Positions 26,228 through 36,198 of a DNA stretch of 64,000 nt are shown one piece after another (positions within the stretch are counted from its first letter, which is position 1; every line of letters begins with the position of its first letter). This DNA comes from Streptococcus suis (GTDB taxonomy: Bacteria; Bacillota; Bacilli; Lactobacillales; Streptococcaceae). A program made the position numbers and the translations under genes. The notes below the pieces were generated by a model. That model saw nothing but the letters and a program-made list of their open reading frames with translations. It was not told where the DNA came from and made no database searches. The stretch covers positions 1 through 64,000 of the forward strand of contig JAKTNK010000008.1 in NCBI GenBank assembly GCA_029593465.1. Reading direction: 5' to 3'.

Positions 26228-27000
26228 GGCAGGATTCCTTTCGCGAGAAACAAACCGATAGCCACTCCTATCCCTAAACTAACTGCAATGGTGAGTGCTT
26301 CAACAATTTTGGCGACTCCTGCCCCATAATCTCCTTTAAAAGAATCTCTGAAACCATTGGTAAAGGCAGTCCCTGGGAATAAAGGCATTAAAGCTGAGAT
26401 AATAGTCACTTCTAATGCTTGCTGTGAAGCTCCGACAAGGTAGGTAATAATAGCCATAATCATCGCAACGATCATAGTAGCAAAAACACCGTAGATAAAG
26501 GTATTCAAATGTAGGAAGCTTCGAATAGGATAAGTGGCTACTAGCAAGATGGACGCTATTGTTGCCAACAACAGCGTCTGAAAATCCCCACCTAAAAGAA
26601 CAGCAAAAGCCAGAACTAGTAAAATAGTTGAGGCATAAGTGCTCATTGTAGAGTAGGTCCGACCTTTAATGGCTTTTAGTTGCTGATAGGCTGTTGGCAA
26701 ATCTATCGCTCCCTTAGTCAAATCTCGTGACAGTTGATTGACCGTATGGATTTTGGTGAGGTGCGTGGAACGTTGCGAAATACGTTTCACGTAGGTGATT
26801 GGCTCTTGAAAATCAGGACCATCTAGCGTGATAAACAAACCTGTTGTATTGGCAAAGACCTCTACAGTTGGAAGTTTGCTGATTGAGAGAATACGTTCAA
26901 CCGTATTTTCAACACGATAAGACTCCGCGTTGGATTCTAGCATAATCACCCCTGCCAAAGTCGCCACTTTGACGAGCTGCTTATATTTTGTAATTGTCAT
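26224..27000 (-). CDS. ThrE-type exporter, large N-terminal subunit (YjjP/DUF1212)
   Basis: A 258-aa protein with a cytoplasmic N-terminal part of about 120 residues and then five helices, the first half of ThrE. Family blocks: AGVIMLESNAESYRVE near the N-terminus and LMPLFPGTAFTNGFRD in the membrane part. Start is the ATG at 27000; a TTG six codons upstream (27018) is the alternative, and neither has a strong ribosome site. An extended -10 (TG-G-TATACT, minus strand, 27081-27086) lies about 80 bases upstream. Confidence 0.82.
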   Translation of the reverse strand: MTITKYKQLVKVATLAGVIMLESNAESYRVENTVERILSISKLPTVEVFANTTGLFITLDGPDFQEPITYVKRISQRSTHLTKIHTVNQLSRDLTKGAIDLPTAYQQLKAIKGRTYSTMSTYASTILLVLAFAVLLGGDFQTLLLATIASILLVATYPIRSFLHLNTFIYGVFATMIVAMIMAIITYLVGASQQALEVTIISALMPLFPGTAFTNGFRDSFKGDYGAGVAKIVEALTIAVSLGIGVAIGLFLAKGILP

Positions 27001-27080
27001 AGGCTTCTTTCTTGTCAAAATATTGTGGTCCTTAATGAAACATGAAATGAGATGATATCTCTTTTGTAAGAACTACTATC

Positions 27081-27111
27081 AGTATACCATGTCTTTCAGA
27101 GAGTATGACAA
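27081..27111 (-). promoter_or_regulatory. promoter of the ThrE-type pair
   Basis: Minus-strand TATACT (27086-27081) with TG one base upstream, and TTGTCA (27111-27106) with a long 19-base spacer that the extended -10 could compensate. Confidence 0.45.
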
Positions 27112-27190
27112 TGATTGTCTTTTCAGATAAGACTTTATCTACGATAATACAACTAATAGATTTTAAGAACAAAAGCATTAGCCATTATTA

Positions 27191-27220
27191 AAAGACGCCT
27201 TCTAACGAAAAGGCGTCTTT
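27191..27220 (-). terminator. terminator of the HrtBA-like operon
   Basis: Perfect arms AAAGACGCCTT (27191-27201) and AAGGCGTCTTT (27210-27220). It follows the minus-strand ATPase gene, which ends at 27300. Confidence 0.75.
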
Positions 27221-27299
27221 GATATAGGTCGATTATCTTTAAAGGTGTCACAACGACAAGTATCAGAAGGTACTTTTTACTTAAGTAAGCTATTCATTT

Positions 27300-27977
27300 C
27301 TATAAGTGCTCATTGACTTCTGTCAGCACACCATCTTTCATTTCATAAACCTTATCACAGTTGGTAATCATTCGCTTGTCATGCGTTACCATGATGATAG
27401 CTTTTGTTTTTTCCTTGCTTTCTTTGGCAAGGAGTTTGACAACATCATAAGCACGATCGGTATCCAAACTAGCAGTGGGCTCATCTGCTAAAATCAGTGC
27501 AGGATCATTATACAAGGCGCGTGCAATCGCAACCCGTTGCCGTTCGCCTCCTGAGAGTTCTTCTGGCAACTTATCAGCCAAATGGCTAATCTCTAATTCT
27601 TCCAACAGCTCTTTTGCGACTGCTGCTTTTTGGGTTTTATTGATTTTATCAACCAATTCTAAGTGCTGTTTGACCGTCAAAAAAGGTACCAGATTAGAGG
27701 CTTGTAAGATAAAGCCGATGTCTTGGTAACGGCGCCTTGATCGTTTTTTCTCTGTCAAGGCTGAGTAAGAATGATTGTTAATGAGGACTTCACCTGAAGT
27801 CGGTGTTTGAAGTCCCCCAGAGATAGTCAAAAAAGTCGATTTGCCAGAACCTGATGGGCCGATGATGGCTACAAATTCACCTGGTTCAACTTGAAAATTG
27901 GTTTCTTTTAAGGCTGTGATTGTCTTAGAACCATCTTTAAAGGATTTGGTAACGTTTTTTAAGGTGAGTACAGACAT
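27300..27977 (-). CDS. ABC transporter ATPase, HrtA/LolD-like
   Basis: A 225-aa ATPase of the MacB/LolD group: Walker [11 protein letters not shown]-loop [12 protein letters not shown], signature [15 protein letters not shown], Walker [13 protein letters not shown]. It is encoded 12 bases after its permease. The permease resembles HrtB, whose partner HrtA powers heme export in lactococci and other Firmicutes, so heme detoxification is the best guess; a lipid- or peptide-type substrate cannot be excluded. The double operator upstream of the permease should control both. Confidence 0.8.
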   Translation of the reverse strand: MSVLTLKNVTKSFKDGSKTITALKETNFQVEPGEFVAIIGPSGSGKSTFLTISGGLQTPTSGEVLINNHSYSALTEKKRSRRRYQDIGFILQASNLVPFLTVKQHLELVDKINKTQKAAVAKELLEELEISHLADKLPEELSGGERQRVAIARALYNDPALILADEPTASLDTDRAYDVVKLLAKESKEKTKAIIMVTHDKRMITNCDKVYEMKDGVLTEVNEHL

Positions 27978-27989
27978 AGGTGTTCCTTT

Positions 27990-29057
27990 CTAGCTAATGG
28001 CTGTAAGGGGATCGATTTTTGAGACAGACCTTACTGAGAAAAGGGTTCCCAGTAGGGCAAATACGATTAAGGCAAGACCAATGGAGGCGTAAAAGAGCCA
28101 ATTAATTTGGAAAGGCACTGCTACTGGAATTACAAGTGACGTCAGCCATGTTCCCGCAAGTCCCAGTGCTGTTCCAGCTAGGCTAAGTAAAAAGGTTTGT
28201 GATAAAACAGAACGACCAATATAAGCAGTCGAGATCCCTTGAACCTTCATCACACCAAAAATAGGAGCTTTTTGAATCGTTAAAACATACATAAAAATAC
28301 CAATGACAACTGAGGCAATAACAATTAAGAATCCTATCATAAAGGCAAATGTTAAATTTTGTGCCTTGTAGCCTGGTAGTTTCTCAATAAAGTCAGCAAT
28401 CGTGAGTGCTTTCAACTCATCAGGATAGTGACTGACCTTGCCCTTAACGAGGATGGCATTGATAGGATTTTCCTTGTTTGTATTACCAAATCTAATGCGA
28501 TTAAACGCATTTTGAGTCATATAAACGACAGGAGCAATGCTAAAGGTAGCACTATCTGTATAGCCAACAATCGTCAGTGTACCATCAACCCCTGAAAAGT
28601 GTACTCGGTCGCCAATTTGAAATTGCTTATTTTGTGCTAAGGACTGGTCAATCACAACTTCCTCATCTGATTTAAACAGTCTCCCCTCTGTGATGTTTGG
28701 CATTAAGAATTCACTTGTTTTAATTCCAAACAAGGAAACTTTTTCCTTATCGTCATCCTTAGGCTGTGAGGCAGTCCAAGCCGAGCTAGCCATTTGGCTT
28801 AACGAAGCAAGCTTATCACCACTGACTTTTTCAGCAATCTCTGGACTAATATTGGAAGCAGATAATAAATCGTTTGCTTCTTTATTGAGTAAAATGGTGT
28901 CCGCTGGCCATTTATCAACAGCTGAACGATTCTCCTGCATAAGACCAAAGGCAAGTCCTGTCAAGAAAAATAAGAGATAAGCAATGAGAAATAGTAATCC
29001 CAGAATCAATCCAAAGCGTAGTTTGGCATGCTTTATTTCATTTAAGGCTAAAAACAT
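27990..29057 (-). CDS. ABC transporter permease, HrtB-like (FtsX family)
   Basis: A 355-aa permease with one N-terminal helix (GLILGLLFLIAYLLFFLTG), an extracellular domain of about 190 residues, and three C-terminal helices, the MacB/HrtB layout. The N-terminus MFLALNEIKHAKLRFG is close to that of HrtB heme exporters. Start is the ATG at 29057 with AAGGAA nine bases upstream; codons farther upstream run through the promoter and operator and are not coding. HrtB-type pumps draw heme from the membrane and expel it. The regulator normally beside such genes (TetR-type HrtR/FhtR) is not in this window. Confidence 0.78.
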   Translation of the reverse strand: MFLALNEIKHAKLRFGLILGLLFLIAYLLFFLTGLAFGLMQENRSAVDKWPADTILLNKEANDLLSASNISPEIAEKVSGDKLASLSQMASSAWTASQPKDDDKEKVSLFGIKTSEFLMPNITEGRLFKSDEEVVIDQSLAQNKQFQIGDRVHFSGVDGTLTIVGYTDSATFSIAPVVYMTQNAFNRIRFGNTNKENPINAILVKGKVSHYPDELKALTIADFIEKLPGYKAQNLTFAFMIGFLIVIASVVIGIFMYVLTIQKAPIFGVMKVQGISTAYIGRSVLSQTFLLSLAGTALGLAGTWLTSLVIPVAVPFQINWLFYASIGLALIVFALLGTLFSVRSVSKIDPLTAIS

Positions 29058-29087
29058 GATGAGTTCCTTCCTGTTGGTAGATATATG

Positions 29088-29138
29088 GTTCTTATGAGAA
29101 CTATCTTTCATTATAGTTCTCATAAGAACTAAAGTCAA
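29088..29138 (-). promoter_or_regulatory. promoter with double operator upstream of the HrtB-like gene
   Basis: Minus strand: -35 TTGACT (29138-29133), 17-base spacer, -10 TATAAT (29115-29110). A 14-base palindrome of the form GTTCT-N4-AGAAC fills the spacer (29116-29129), and its exact inverse complement is repeated after the -10 (29088-29101). Binding at either site would block RNA polymerase, as expected for a TetR- or MarR-type repressor. Confidence 0.78.
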
Positions 29139-29295
29139 GTGTTTGATGCTATCATTGACAAAACAACCTCATTGATATGCTGTCCATTAATTTATTGAGT
29201 GAGTTCGTAATGAGATCTTTAACGGCTAATCCTTTTAGTTATATAGAATAGTAAGTCTCGATAACATAAGATATTTGCCGACTAGCTTTATCAGT

Positions 29296-29327
29296 AAAAA
29301 ATAACCCTGCTATAGCAAGGTTACTTT
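29296..29327 (-). terminator. terminator after srtA
   Basis: AACCCTGC and GCAAGGTT (29303-29322) form a stem around TATA; on the minus strand it ends in TTTTTT. Confidence 0.65.
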
Positions 29328-29339
29328 GATTAACTTAGG

Positions 29340-30080
29340 TTAAAGTGAGATTTGATTATAGGATTTATTAAAGGCTTTTCGAATGGCTTTAGAGGCCTTA
29401 TTGTAACTGGTTTCTTCTTTCAAAATGGCAGTCACAATGGTTCGTTCAGTTGCCTCAGCATCCGTACAAGTGACAAGAGTGAGTTCGTGTTGCCCAGCGT
29501 GATCATCAATAACTGCAACAGCTGTCGGATCAACAACCGTAATATCCGTAATTTGATAGGTATATACTTTCTCCTTATCGGTTAGGTAAATCAACATCTC
29601 TTTTTTCGCATGATCAAGTGGTGAAAAGAGCATCTCGGAAGAGCCCGTCATTCCAAAAACATGATGACTTGCCAAAGCATAGTTATTGTCTCCTCCCATG
29701 ACTTGATGTTCTTTCATAGTACCAGCACCATAAGTCAATTCTGTATTACCCAAACCTTTAAAAATAGGTAAGTTAATCCCTAAATCTGGGATAGCAATAC
29801 CCCCAATAACTGGTAACTCTTGAGCATTCATCTGAGCTGCTAGCACAGATTCGGTACTGATGGATTTAACACCTTCAAAATCATAGCTTGTTTTAGAATT
29901 CTTATTTTGAGTGATGGTCTTTTTGCTGACATTCTCAATCTGATACTTGTTGGTATTGCTAGCAATAAAAGCATTACGAATAGGTTTGTTAAAGATTAAG
30001 GCTAAACCCAAAATGACCAATAGAAGGACAAGAGTATTTTTCAAAAAATGTCCTAGTTTAGTAGCTTTTTGACGAGCCAT
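29340..30080 (-). CDS. srtA: sortase A
   Basis: Housekeeping class A sortase that joins LPXTG surface proteins to lipid II. One N-terminal membrane anchor (FLKNTLVLLLVILGLALIF), then the sortase barrel with catalytic His in ASHHVFG, Cys in TLVTCTD and Arg in EATERTIV. 246 aa, as in pyogenic streptococci. It starts one base after the gyrA stop, the standard streptococcal arrangement, so it is probably transcribed with gyrA. No substrate gene is close, as usual for SrtA. Confidence 0.96.
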   Translation of the reverse strand: MARQKATKLGHFLKNTLVLLLVILGLALIFNKPIRNAFIASNTNKYQIENVSKKTITQNKNSKTSYDFEGVKSISTESVLAAQMNAQELPVIGGIAIPDLGINLPIFKGLGNTELTYGAGTMKEHQVMGGDNNYALASHHVFGMTGSSEMLFSPLDHAKKEMLIYLTDKEKVYTYQITDITVVDPTAVAVIDDHAGQHELTLVTCTDAEATERTIVTAILKEETSYNKASKAIRKAFNKSYNQISL

Positions 30081-30081
30081 A

Positions 30082-32547
30082 TTATTCCTCTATTTCTTTC
30101 TTATTAGCTGGTGCTTCTTCAGCTGTTTCAGCCTCAACCAGTGTAAAAGTGACTAATTTTGAAGTGTCTTCAAGTCTCATGACTTTGACTCCCATAGCAG
30201 AACGCCCTGTTCGAGAGATATCAGAGACGTTGGTTCGAATGACCACTCCTTTATTGGTAATCAACATGACATCTTCATCACCAGAAATCGTGATAAGACC
30301 CGCTAAAGCACCATTTTTAGCTGTAATATTAGCTGTTTTGATACCTTTACCGCCACGCCCCTTGGTTGGGTATTCTGCAGCAGAAGTGCGTTTTCCATAA
30401 CCTTTTTCAGTCACGATAAGCACTTCTTGATGGTTTGAAATGGTCGAAGCACCAACAACGTAGTCTTCCTCACGTAGTTTGATTCCACGAACACCGGCAG
30501 CTGTCCGTCCCATACTCCGTACAGAAGATTCATTAAAGCGTACAGAATAACCAGAACTAGTGCCGATAATGATATCATCGCTACCAGTCGTTACAATAAC
30601 ATTAATCAATTGGTCATTATCCTTTAAGGTCAAGGCTTTAAGACCATTTTGACGAATGTTGTCAAACTCAGACGTAGGTACCCTCTTAACAACACCGGCA
30701 TAGGTGGTAAAGAAGAAATAACAGTCTTTCAATTTTTCCTTACGGGCATTTATCATGGTCTGAATGACTTCCCCATCATCCAGTTTTAAGAGGTTAACAA
30801 CAGGTAACCCTTTGGCCGTACGTCCGTATTCTGGGATTTCATAACCTTTCAGTTTATAGACTCGACCCTGGTTAGTGAAGAATAAGAGCGTATCATGTGT
30901 GCTGGTAGAAACTAGCTGACTAACAAAGTCATCATCGTTCACGCCTGTTCCTTGAACGCCACGTCCACCACGCTTTTGAGCCCGAAATTCATCTTGGGCA
31001 AGACGCTTGATATAGCCCTTGTTAGATAGGGTAATAAGCACATCTTCTTCTTCAATGAGATCTTCATCTTCAAGTGAAAGAACTTCGCCAACCATCAATT
31101 CGGTCCGGCGATCATCATTGAACTTACGTTTAACCTCATCGAGCTCTTCTTTGATAATAGAGACAACGCGTTCAGGTTTTGCCAAAATATCAGCTAAATC
31201 GGCAATCAGTTTCAAGAGGTCATCGTATTCTGATTGAATCTTATCTCGTTCCAACCCTGTAAGACGACGCAGACGCATGTCTAAAATGGCTTGACTTTGC
31301 CGTTCACTCAAGTCAAAGCGGGCCATCAATTCTGCCTGTGCCTCACTATCCGTTTGACTATTCCGAATAATAGCAATGACTTCGTCAAGATGATCTAGCG
31401 CAATCAACAAACCTTCTAAAATATGCGCACGACTCTCTGCTTTAGCCTTATCAAACTCGGTACGTCTAACGACGACCTCTTTTTGGTAGGCAATATAGTT
31501 ATCTAAAATTTGACGAAGGGTCAGGATTTTAGGCACACCGTTTTCGATAGCCAACATATTGAAGCTAAAGTTGGTTTGCAAACTGGTCATCTTGAAAAGG
31601 TTGTTGAGGATGACGTTAGCCGAAACATCGCGCTTGACTTCAATGACGAAACGGACCCCTTCACGACTCGACTCATCACGAACAGCTGTGATACCCTCGA
31701 TACGCTTTTCTTGAGCCAATTTAACAATATGCTCATGTACTTTGGTTTTATTGACCATGTATGGAAACTCAGTAACTACGATACGCTCACGACCGGTTTT
31801 AGTGATTTCAATCTTTGTTTTCGAACGAAGAACAATCGATCCTTTACCCGTGTCGTAGGCACGATGGATACCAGAACGTCCCATCACCATCGCTCCCGTT
31901 GGGAAATCAGGTCCAGGCAGCACTTCCATCAAATCACGCGTTGTCACGTCAGGATTATCAATGACTAGTTTCACAGCATCAATCGCCTCACCAAGATTGT
32001 GCGGTGGGATATTTGTTGCCATCCCAACAGCAATTCCTGTAGCGCCATTAACGAGAAGATTGGGAAAACGTGCTGGTAGGACAACTGGTTCCTTCTCACT
32101 GCCATCGTAATTGTCTTGGAAATCAACCGTGTTTTTATTGATGTCACGCAGCATCTCAAGAGCAATCTTGCTCATACGAGCTTCTGTATAACGTTGCGCA
32201 GCAGCCCCATCGCCGTCCATGGAACCAAAGTTACCATGACCATCGACAAGCATGTAGCGGTATGACCACCATTGGGCCATACGAACCATGGCATCATAAA
32301 TCGAGATGTCACCATGTGGATGATATTTACCCATAACATCCCCGGTGATACGAGCCGATTTTTTATGCGGTTTATCAGGAGTGACCCCCAACTCATTCAT
32401 GCCATAGAGAATACGGCGATGAACAGGCTTTAACCCATCTCTAACATCTGGAAGTGCACGCGCCACAATAACACTCATGGCATAGTCAATAAAGCTAGTT
32501 TTCATTTCGCTAGTCAGATTGACACTTACAAGATTTTTATCTTCCAT
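30082..32547 (-). CDS. gyrA: DNA gyrase subunit A, with Ile at residue 81
   Basis: Breakage-reunion subunit of gyrase, which introduces negative supercoils. Catalytic Tyr near residue 118 in [14 protein letters not shown], the tower and coiled-coil region, and the C-terminal beta-pinwheel with GyrA-box QKRGGRG near residue 530. 821 aa. In the quinolone-resistance region the sequence reads [14 protein letters not shown]: residue 81 is Ile (codon ATC) where streptococcal GyrA normally has Ser. Substitutions at this residue are a known cause of fluoroquinolone resistance. It is followed by srtA. An extended -10 promoter lies upstream at about 32581. Confidence 0.97.
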   Translation of the reverse strand: MEDKNLVSVNLTSEMKTSFIDYAMSVIVARALPDVRDGLKPVHRRILYGMNELGVTPDKPHKKSARITGDVMGKYHPHGDISIYDAMVRMAQWWSYRYMLVDGHGNFGSMDGDGAAAQRYTEARMSKIALEMLRDINKNTVDFQDNYDGSEKEPVVLPARFPNLLVNGATGIAVGMATNIPPHNLGEAIDAVKLVIDNPDVTTRDLMEVLPGPDFPTGAMVMGRSGIHRAYDTGKGSIVLRSKTKIEITKTGRERIVVTEFPYMVNKTKVHEHIVKLAQEKRIEGITAVRDESSREGVRFVIEVKRDVSANVILNNLFKMTSLQTNFSFNMLAIENGVPKILTLRQILDNYIAYQKEVVVRRTEFDKAKAESRAHILEGLLIALDHLDEVIAIIRNSQTDSEAQAELMARFDLSERQSQAILDMRLRRLTGLERDKIQSEYDDLLKLIADLADILAKPERVVSIIKEELDEVKRKFNDDRRTELMVGEVLSLEDEDLIEEEDVLITLSNKGYIKRLAQDEFRAQKRGGRGVQGTGVNDDDFVSQLVSTSTHDTLLFFTNQGRVYKLKGYEIPEYGRTAKGLPVVNLLKLDDGEVIQTMINARKEKLKDCYFFFTTYAGVVKRVPTSEFDNIRQNGLKALTLKDNDQLINVIVTTGSDDIIIGTSSGYSVRFNESSVRSMGRTAAGVRGIKLREEDYVVGASTISNHQEVLIVTEKGYGKRTSAAEYPTKGRGGKGIKTANITAKNGALAGLITISGDEDVMLITNKGVVIRTNVSDISRTGRSAMGVKVMRLEDTSKLVTFTLVEAETAEEAPANKKEIEE

Positions 32548-32580
32548 TTTCGTCTCTTTCTTTTAGTCTTTATCTTAGCT

Positions 32581-32589
32581 ATTATATCA
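32581..32589 (-). promoter_or_regulatory. extended -10 promoter of gyrA
   Basis: Minus strand TG-A-TATAAT (TATAAT at 32586-32581), about 34 bases before the gyrA start. The -35 is poor. Confidence 0.5.
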
Positions 32590-32724
32590 TATTTTACAGA
32601 TTTTTTGGCCAATGAGGAGTTGTTAAAAAACGAATAAGACTTGCTTTTTCAATAATTCCAGGGAATTTACAGAAAATCACAAATTATTTTCTAGCTGAAT
32701 TTTTCATAATCACCCAGAAATACG

Positions 32725-32753
32725 TGACATCTATCACTTTAAGTGATACAATA
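32725..32753 (+). promoter_or_regulatory. ldh promoter with a palindrome in the spacer
   Basis: -35 GTGACA (32725-32730), 17-base spacer, -10 TACAAT (32748-32753). A perfect 17-base palindrome, TATCACTT-T-AAGTGATA at 32733-32749, fills the spacer, a classical repressor position. Confidence 0.65.
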
Positions 32754-32796
32754 AACCTGTATGGGGAAATCCCAAAAAAATGAAGGAGATGTTTAG

Positions 32797-33789
<993 letters not shown>

Positions 33790-33795
33790 TCGTAT

Positions 33796-33822
33796 AAAAA
33801 AGGCCCTTCGGGGTCTTTTTTC
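33796..33822 (+). terminator. ldh terminator
   Basis: AAAAAGGCCC, a TTCG tetraloop, and GGGTCTTTTTT: a compact strong hairpin. Confidence 0.88.
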
Positions 33823-33853
33823 TCTTTAAAGATTGGATAACTATTTGTATATT

Positions 33854-33889
33854 AAAAAAGAGCTAGCCATAATGGCTAACTTCTTTTTT
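33854..33889 (-). terminator. terminator of the asd-dapA operon
   Basis: TAGCCA and TGGCTA around a short loop, flanked by AAAAAAG and CTTCTTTTTT; it works on the minus strand and possibly on both. Confidence 0.75.
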
Positions 33890-33901
33890 AGTAATAATTG
33901 A

Positions 33902-34831
33902 TTAATAATTGGTAGGTCTTAAAACCCCTTTTACAGGTTGTGAGGGCCCTTCACTAAGGACAACTTTAATAATCTCTTTAGCTTCTTCATCTGAACAAGC
34001 GACCAACGGTAAGCGCAATGGTCCAACATCAAATCCTTGATGATTTAGAACGGCTTTCACAGGTGCTGGACTTGCTACTGAAAATAGTGCATTGACTTTA
34101 GGAATAAAACGTCGTTGGATGGTTGCTGCAGTTGTAAGGTCGTTGTTGGCAAGCGCCTCTAACATCACGTGCATTTCATCACCATTGGTATGCGACGCAA
34201 CGGAAATAACCCCGTCAGCTCCAAGTGCTAAGGCATGAAAAGCTTCTCCGTCTTCCCCTGTATAAATTAAGAAATCTTTTGGAGCTTGCTCTACCAAATA
34301 AGCGATATTCTCAAGACTAGTGCATTCTTTGACGCCTATGATATTGGGATGCTTTGCCAAGCGCAACATGGTTTCTGGCTCCAAGGTAACAACGACACGC
34401 CCTGGAATATTATAAATGATAATCGGTAAATCACTAGCGTCTGCAATGGCTTTAAAATGCTGATATAAGCCTTCTTGCGTTGGTTTATTGTAATAGGGAA
34501 CGATAGCTAGACCAGCAGCAAAGCCACCAAATTCAGCAACTTCTTTAGCAAATTCAACAGAATCACGAGTGTCATTGGTACCAATACCAGCAATTAATGG
34601 CACGCGGCCGTTGACAATTTTTTGAACGGCTGCAAACAACTCCAATTCCTCTTCGTGTGTTAGAGTTGGACTTTCTGCTGTAGTACCAGCCAGTAAAATA
34701 CCGTCTGTATGGTGTGCTAGCAAATGTTCGACTAGTTTAGGCAGTGCGTCATAATTAATAGAGCCATCAGTTTTAAAAGGGGTGACCATGGCAGTGATGA
34801 TTTTAGCATTGCGTAATTGTTCGATTGACAT
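33902..34831 (-). CDS. dapA: 4-hydroxy-tetrahydrodipicolinate synthase
   Basis: Condenses pyruvate with aspartate semialdehyde, the first committed step to lysine. A TIM-barrel aldolase with Schiff-base Lys in IGVKECTSL, Tyr in IIYNIPGRV, and the pyruvate-binding [10 protein letters not shown] block (GTTAES). 309 aa. It lies 19 bases after asd, whose product is its substrate, so the two form one unit. Because the peptidoglycan of these streptococci carries lysine, the pathway could support wall synthesis, but no other dap genes are in the window. Confidence 0.95.
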   Translation of the reverse strand: MSIEQLRNAKIITAMVTPFKTDGSINYDALPKLVEHLLAHHTDGILLAGTTAESPTLTHEEELELFAAVQKIVNGRVPLIAGIGTNDTRDSVEFAKEVAEFGGFAAGLAIVPYYNKPTQEGLYQHFKAIADASDLPIIIYNIPGRVVVTLEPETMLRLAKHPNIIGVKECTSLENIAYLVEQAPKDFLIYTGEDGEAFHALALGADGVISVASHTNGDEMHVMLEALANNDLTTAATIQRRFIPKVNALFSVASPAPVKAVLNHQGFDVGPLRLPLVACSDEEAKEIIKVVLSEGPSQPVKGVLRPTNY

Positions 34832-34850
34832 GAAACAACTCCTTTAACAA

Positions 34851-35927
34851 TTAGATTAAATCAAATTTTAGGTCATTTGTTGCATGGACAAGACCTTTTT
34901 CATGTAGGGTTTCAGCGATTTGAACAGAATTCCAAGCGGCACCTTTTAGTAAGTTGTCTGAAACAACCCACATATGAATACCATTCTCTTGATCTAAGTC
35001 TTTTCGGAGACGTCCGACAAAAGTCTCTCGGCTACCAACAGCATTGACTGCTTGTGGGTACACTTGATGTGCTACATCATCTTCTAATACTGCTCCCGGG
35101 AAACTTGCGATAGCTTTTTTGACGTCATCAATCGGGGCTACTTCTTTGGTCTCTATATAGACAGACTCTGAATGACCTGAGAGCACAGGGATACGGACAC
35201 AGGTTGCTGAGACTGCAATAGTGTCATCCTCCATAATTTTTTTAGTCTCCTTGGTCATTTTCATCTCTTCATAGGTATAGTCGTTGTCAGTAAAGACATC
35301 AATTTGTGGTAGGGCGTTAAAAGCTATTGGATAATGCTTCTTATCACCACTAGATGGTAGAATAGTTGCTGTCACCTCTTTAGGATCAAGACCATCATTA
35401 AGAACTTGACGTAGTTGATGCTTGGTTTCATCAATAGCAGATTGCCCTGCTCCTGATACTGCTTGGTAAGTGGAAACAATAATCCGATTTAAGCCCCATT
35501 TTTGGCGTACGGGCTCTAAAGCAACCATCATTTGGATAGTTGAACAGTTTGGACAGGCAATGATACCATTGTGGTTTTCCAAGGCATGAGCATTGACTTC
35601 TGGCACCACTAAAGGAACATCTTTGTTTTGTCTAAAGTAAGAGGTGTTATCAACAACGACTGCTCCTGCTTTAACAGCATATGGTGCAAACTTAGCTGAG
35701 GTTGAACCGCCTGCTGAAAAAAGGGCAATATCAACTCCTTCAAAGGAATCTTCTGTTGTGAGTTCAACAGTTACCTCCTGTCCTTTAAACGTTAGTACTT
35801 TTCCTGCTGAACGGCTTGATGACAGATAGCGCACTTTGTCAATTGGTAGGGTTGACGTTTCTAACATCTTAATCATTTGTGTTCCAACAGCACCTGTGGC
35901 ACCAACAACTGCAACGGTATATCCCAT
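34851..35927 (-). CDS. asd: aspartate-semialdehyde dehydrogenase
   Basis: Makes aspartate semialdehyde from aspartyl phosphate for the threonine, methionine and lysine branches. NADP-binding VVGATGAVG at the N-terminus, catalytic Cys in [10 protein letters not shown], and His in SGHSESV. 358 aa from the ATG at 35927, which has AAAGGAG upstream and gives the conserved N-terminus; longer in-frame starts run through the promoter. Its own promoter is at 35989-36016. About 100 bases upstream lies the conserved asd RNA with its own terminator. Confidence 0.96.
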   Translation of the reverse strand: MGYTVAVVGATGAVGTQMIKMLETSTLPIDKVRYLSSSRSAGKVLTFKGQEVTVELTTEDSFEGVDIALFSAGGSTSAKFAPYAVKAGAVVVDNTSYFRQNKDVPLVVPEVNAHALENHNGIIACPNCSTIQMMVALEPVRQKWGLNRIIVSTYQAVSGAGQSAIDETKHQLRQVLNDGLDPKEVTATILPSSGDKKHYPIAFNALPQIDVFTDNDYTYEEMKMTKETKKIMEDDTIAVSATCVRIPVLSGHSESVYIETKEVAPIDDVKKAIASFPGAVLEDDVAHQVYPQAVNAVGSRETFVGRLRKDLDQENGIHMWVVSDNLLKGAAWNSVQIAETLHEKGLVHATNDLKFDLI

Positions 35928-35988
35928 AGTAAACTCCTTTTTCTTATTTTTAGAAAATGACATACTTTCTAAAAATGGCTTAGTTTTC

Positions 35989-36016
35989 ATTATACTATTT
36001 TTTGTTGAAAATGCAA
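35989..36016 (-). promoter_or_regulatory. asd promoter downstream of the asd RNA
   Basis: Minus strand TTGCAT (36016-36011), 16-base spacer, TATAAT (35994-35989). It lies between the asd RNA terminator and the asd gene. Confidence 0.6.
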
Positions 36017-36029
36017 TCATTGCTAAAGC

Positions 36030-36190
36030 AAAAAATCCTCTACCCTAGGGTAGAGGATATGGGCACTAAACTAGTGTGGTAAGCAGGTTCACACAACCTA
36101 CCAAGGTCGGCTCCAGCCATAATGACCTCCCAGCGCAATAGTGGTAAAACCACAATCGACTCATCGCATGTCTTTATCATACCACACTTT
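36030..36190 (-). ncRNA. asd RNA motif
   Basis: The minus strand has a closed structure: AGTGTGGTA (36188-36180 complement) pairs with TACCACACT (36081-36073 complement), enclosing further hairpins and the conserved core GGTCATTATGGCTGGAGCCG. A perfect palindrome follows (36035-36058, arm ATCCTCTACCC) and then TTTTT on the minus strand, a strong terminator. Position upstream of asd in a streptococcus and the overall layout match the asd RNA motif of lactic acid bacteria, reported as a small RNA of unknown function. Here asd has a separate promoter after the terminator, which favours an independent RNA or a choice between two promoters over a simple riboswitch. Confidence 0.8.
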
Positions 36191-36198
36191 ATCTAAGA

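Noticed and set aside
31510-31968. 152-codon plus-strand open frame
   Set aside because: It lies wholly inside gyrA on the other strand, with no ribosome site and no family features.
36030-36190. Lysine riboswitch or T-box upstream of asd-dapA
   Set aside because: The sequence has neither the lysine-riboswitch core nor a T-box (GGGTGGTACCGCG-type) element; the layout fits the asd RNA motif better.
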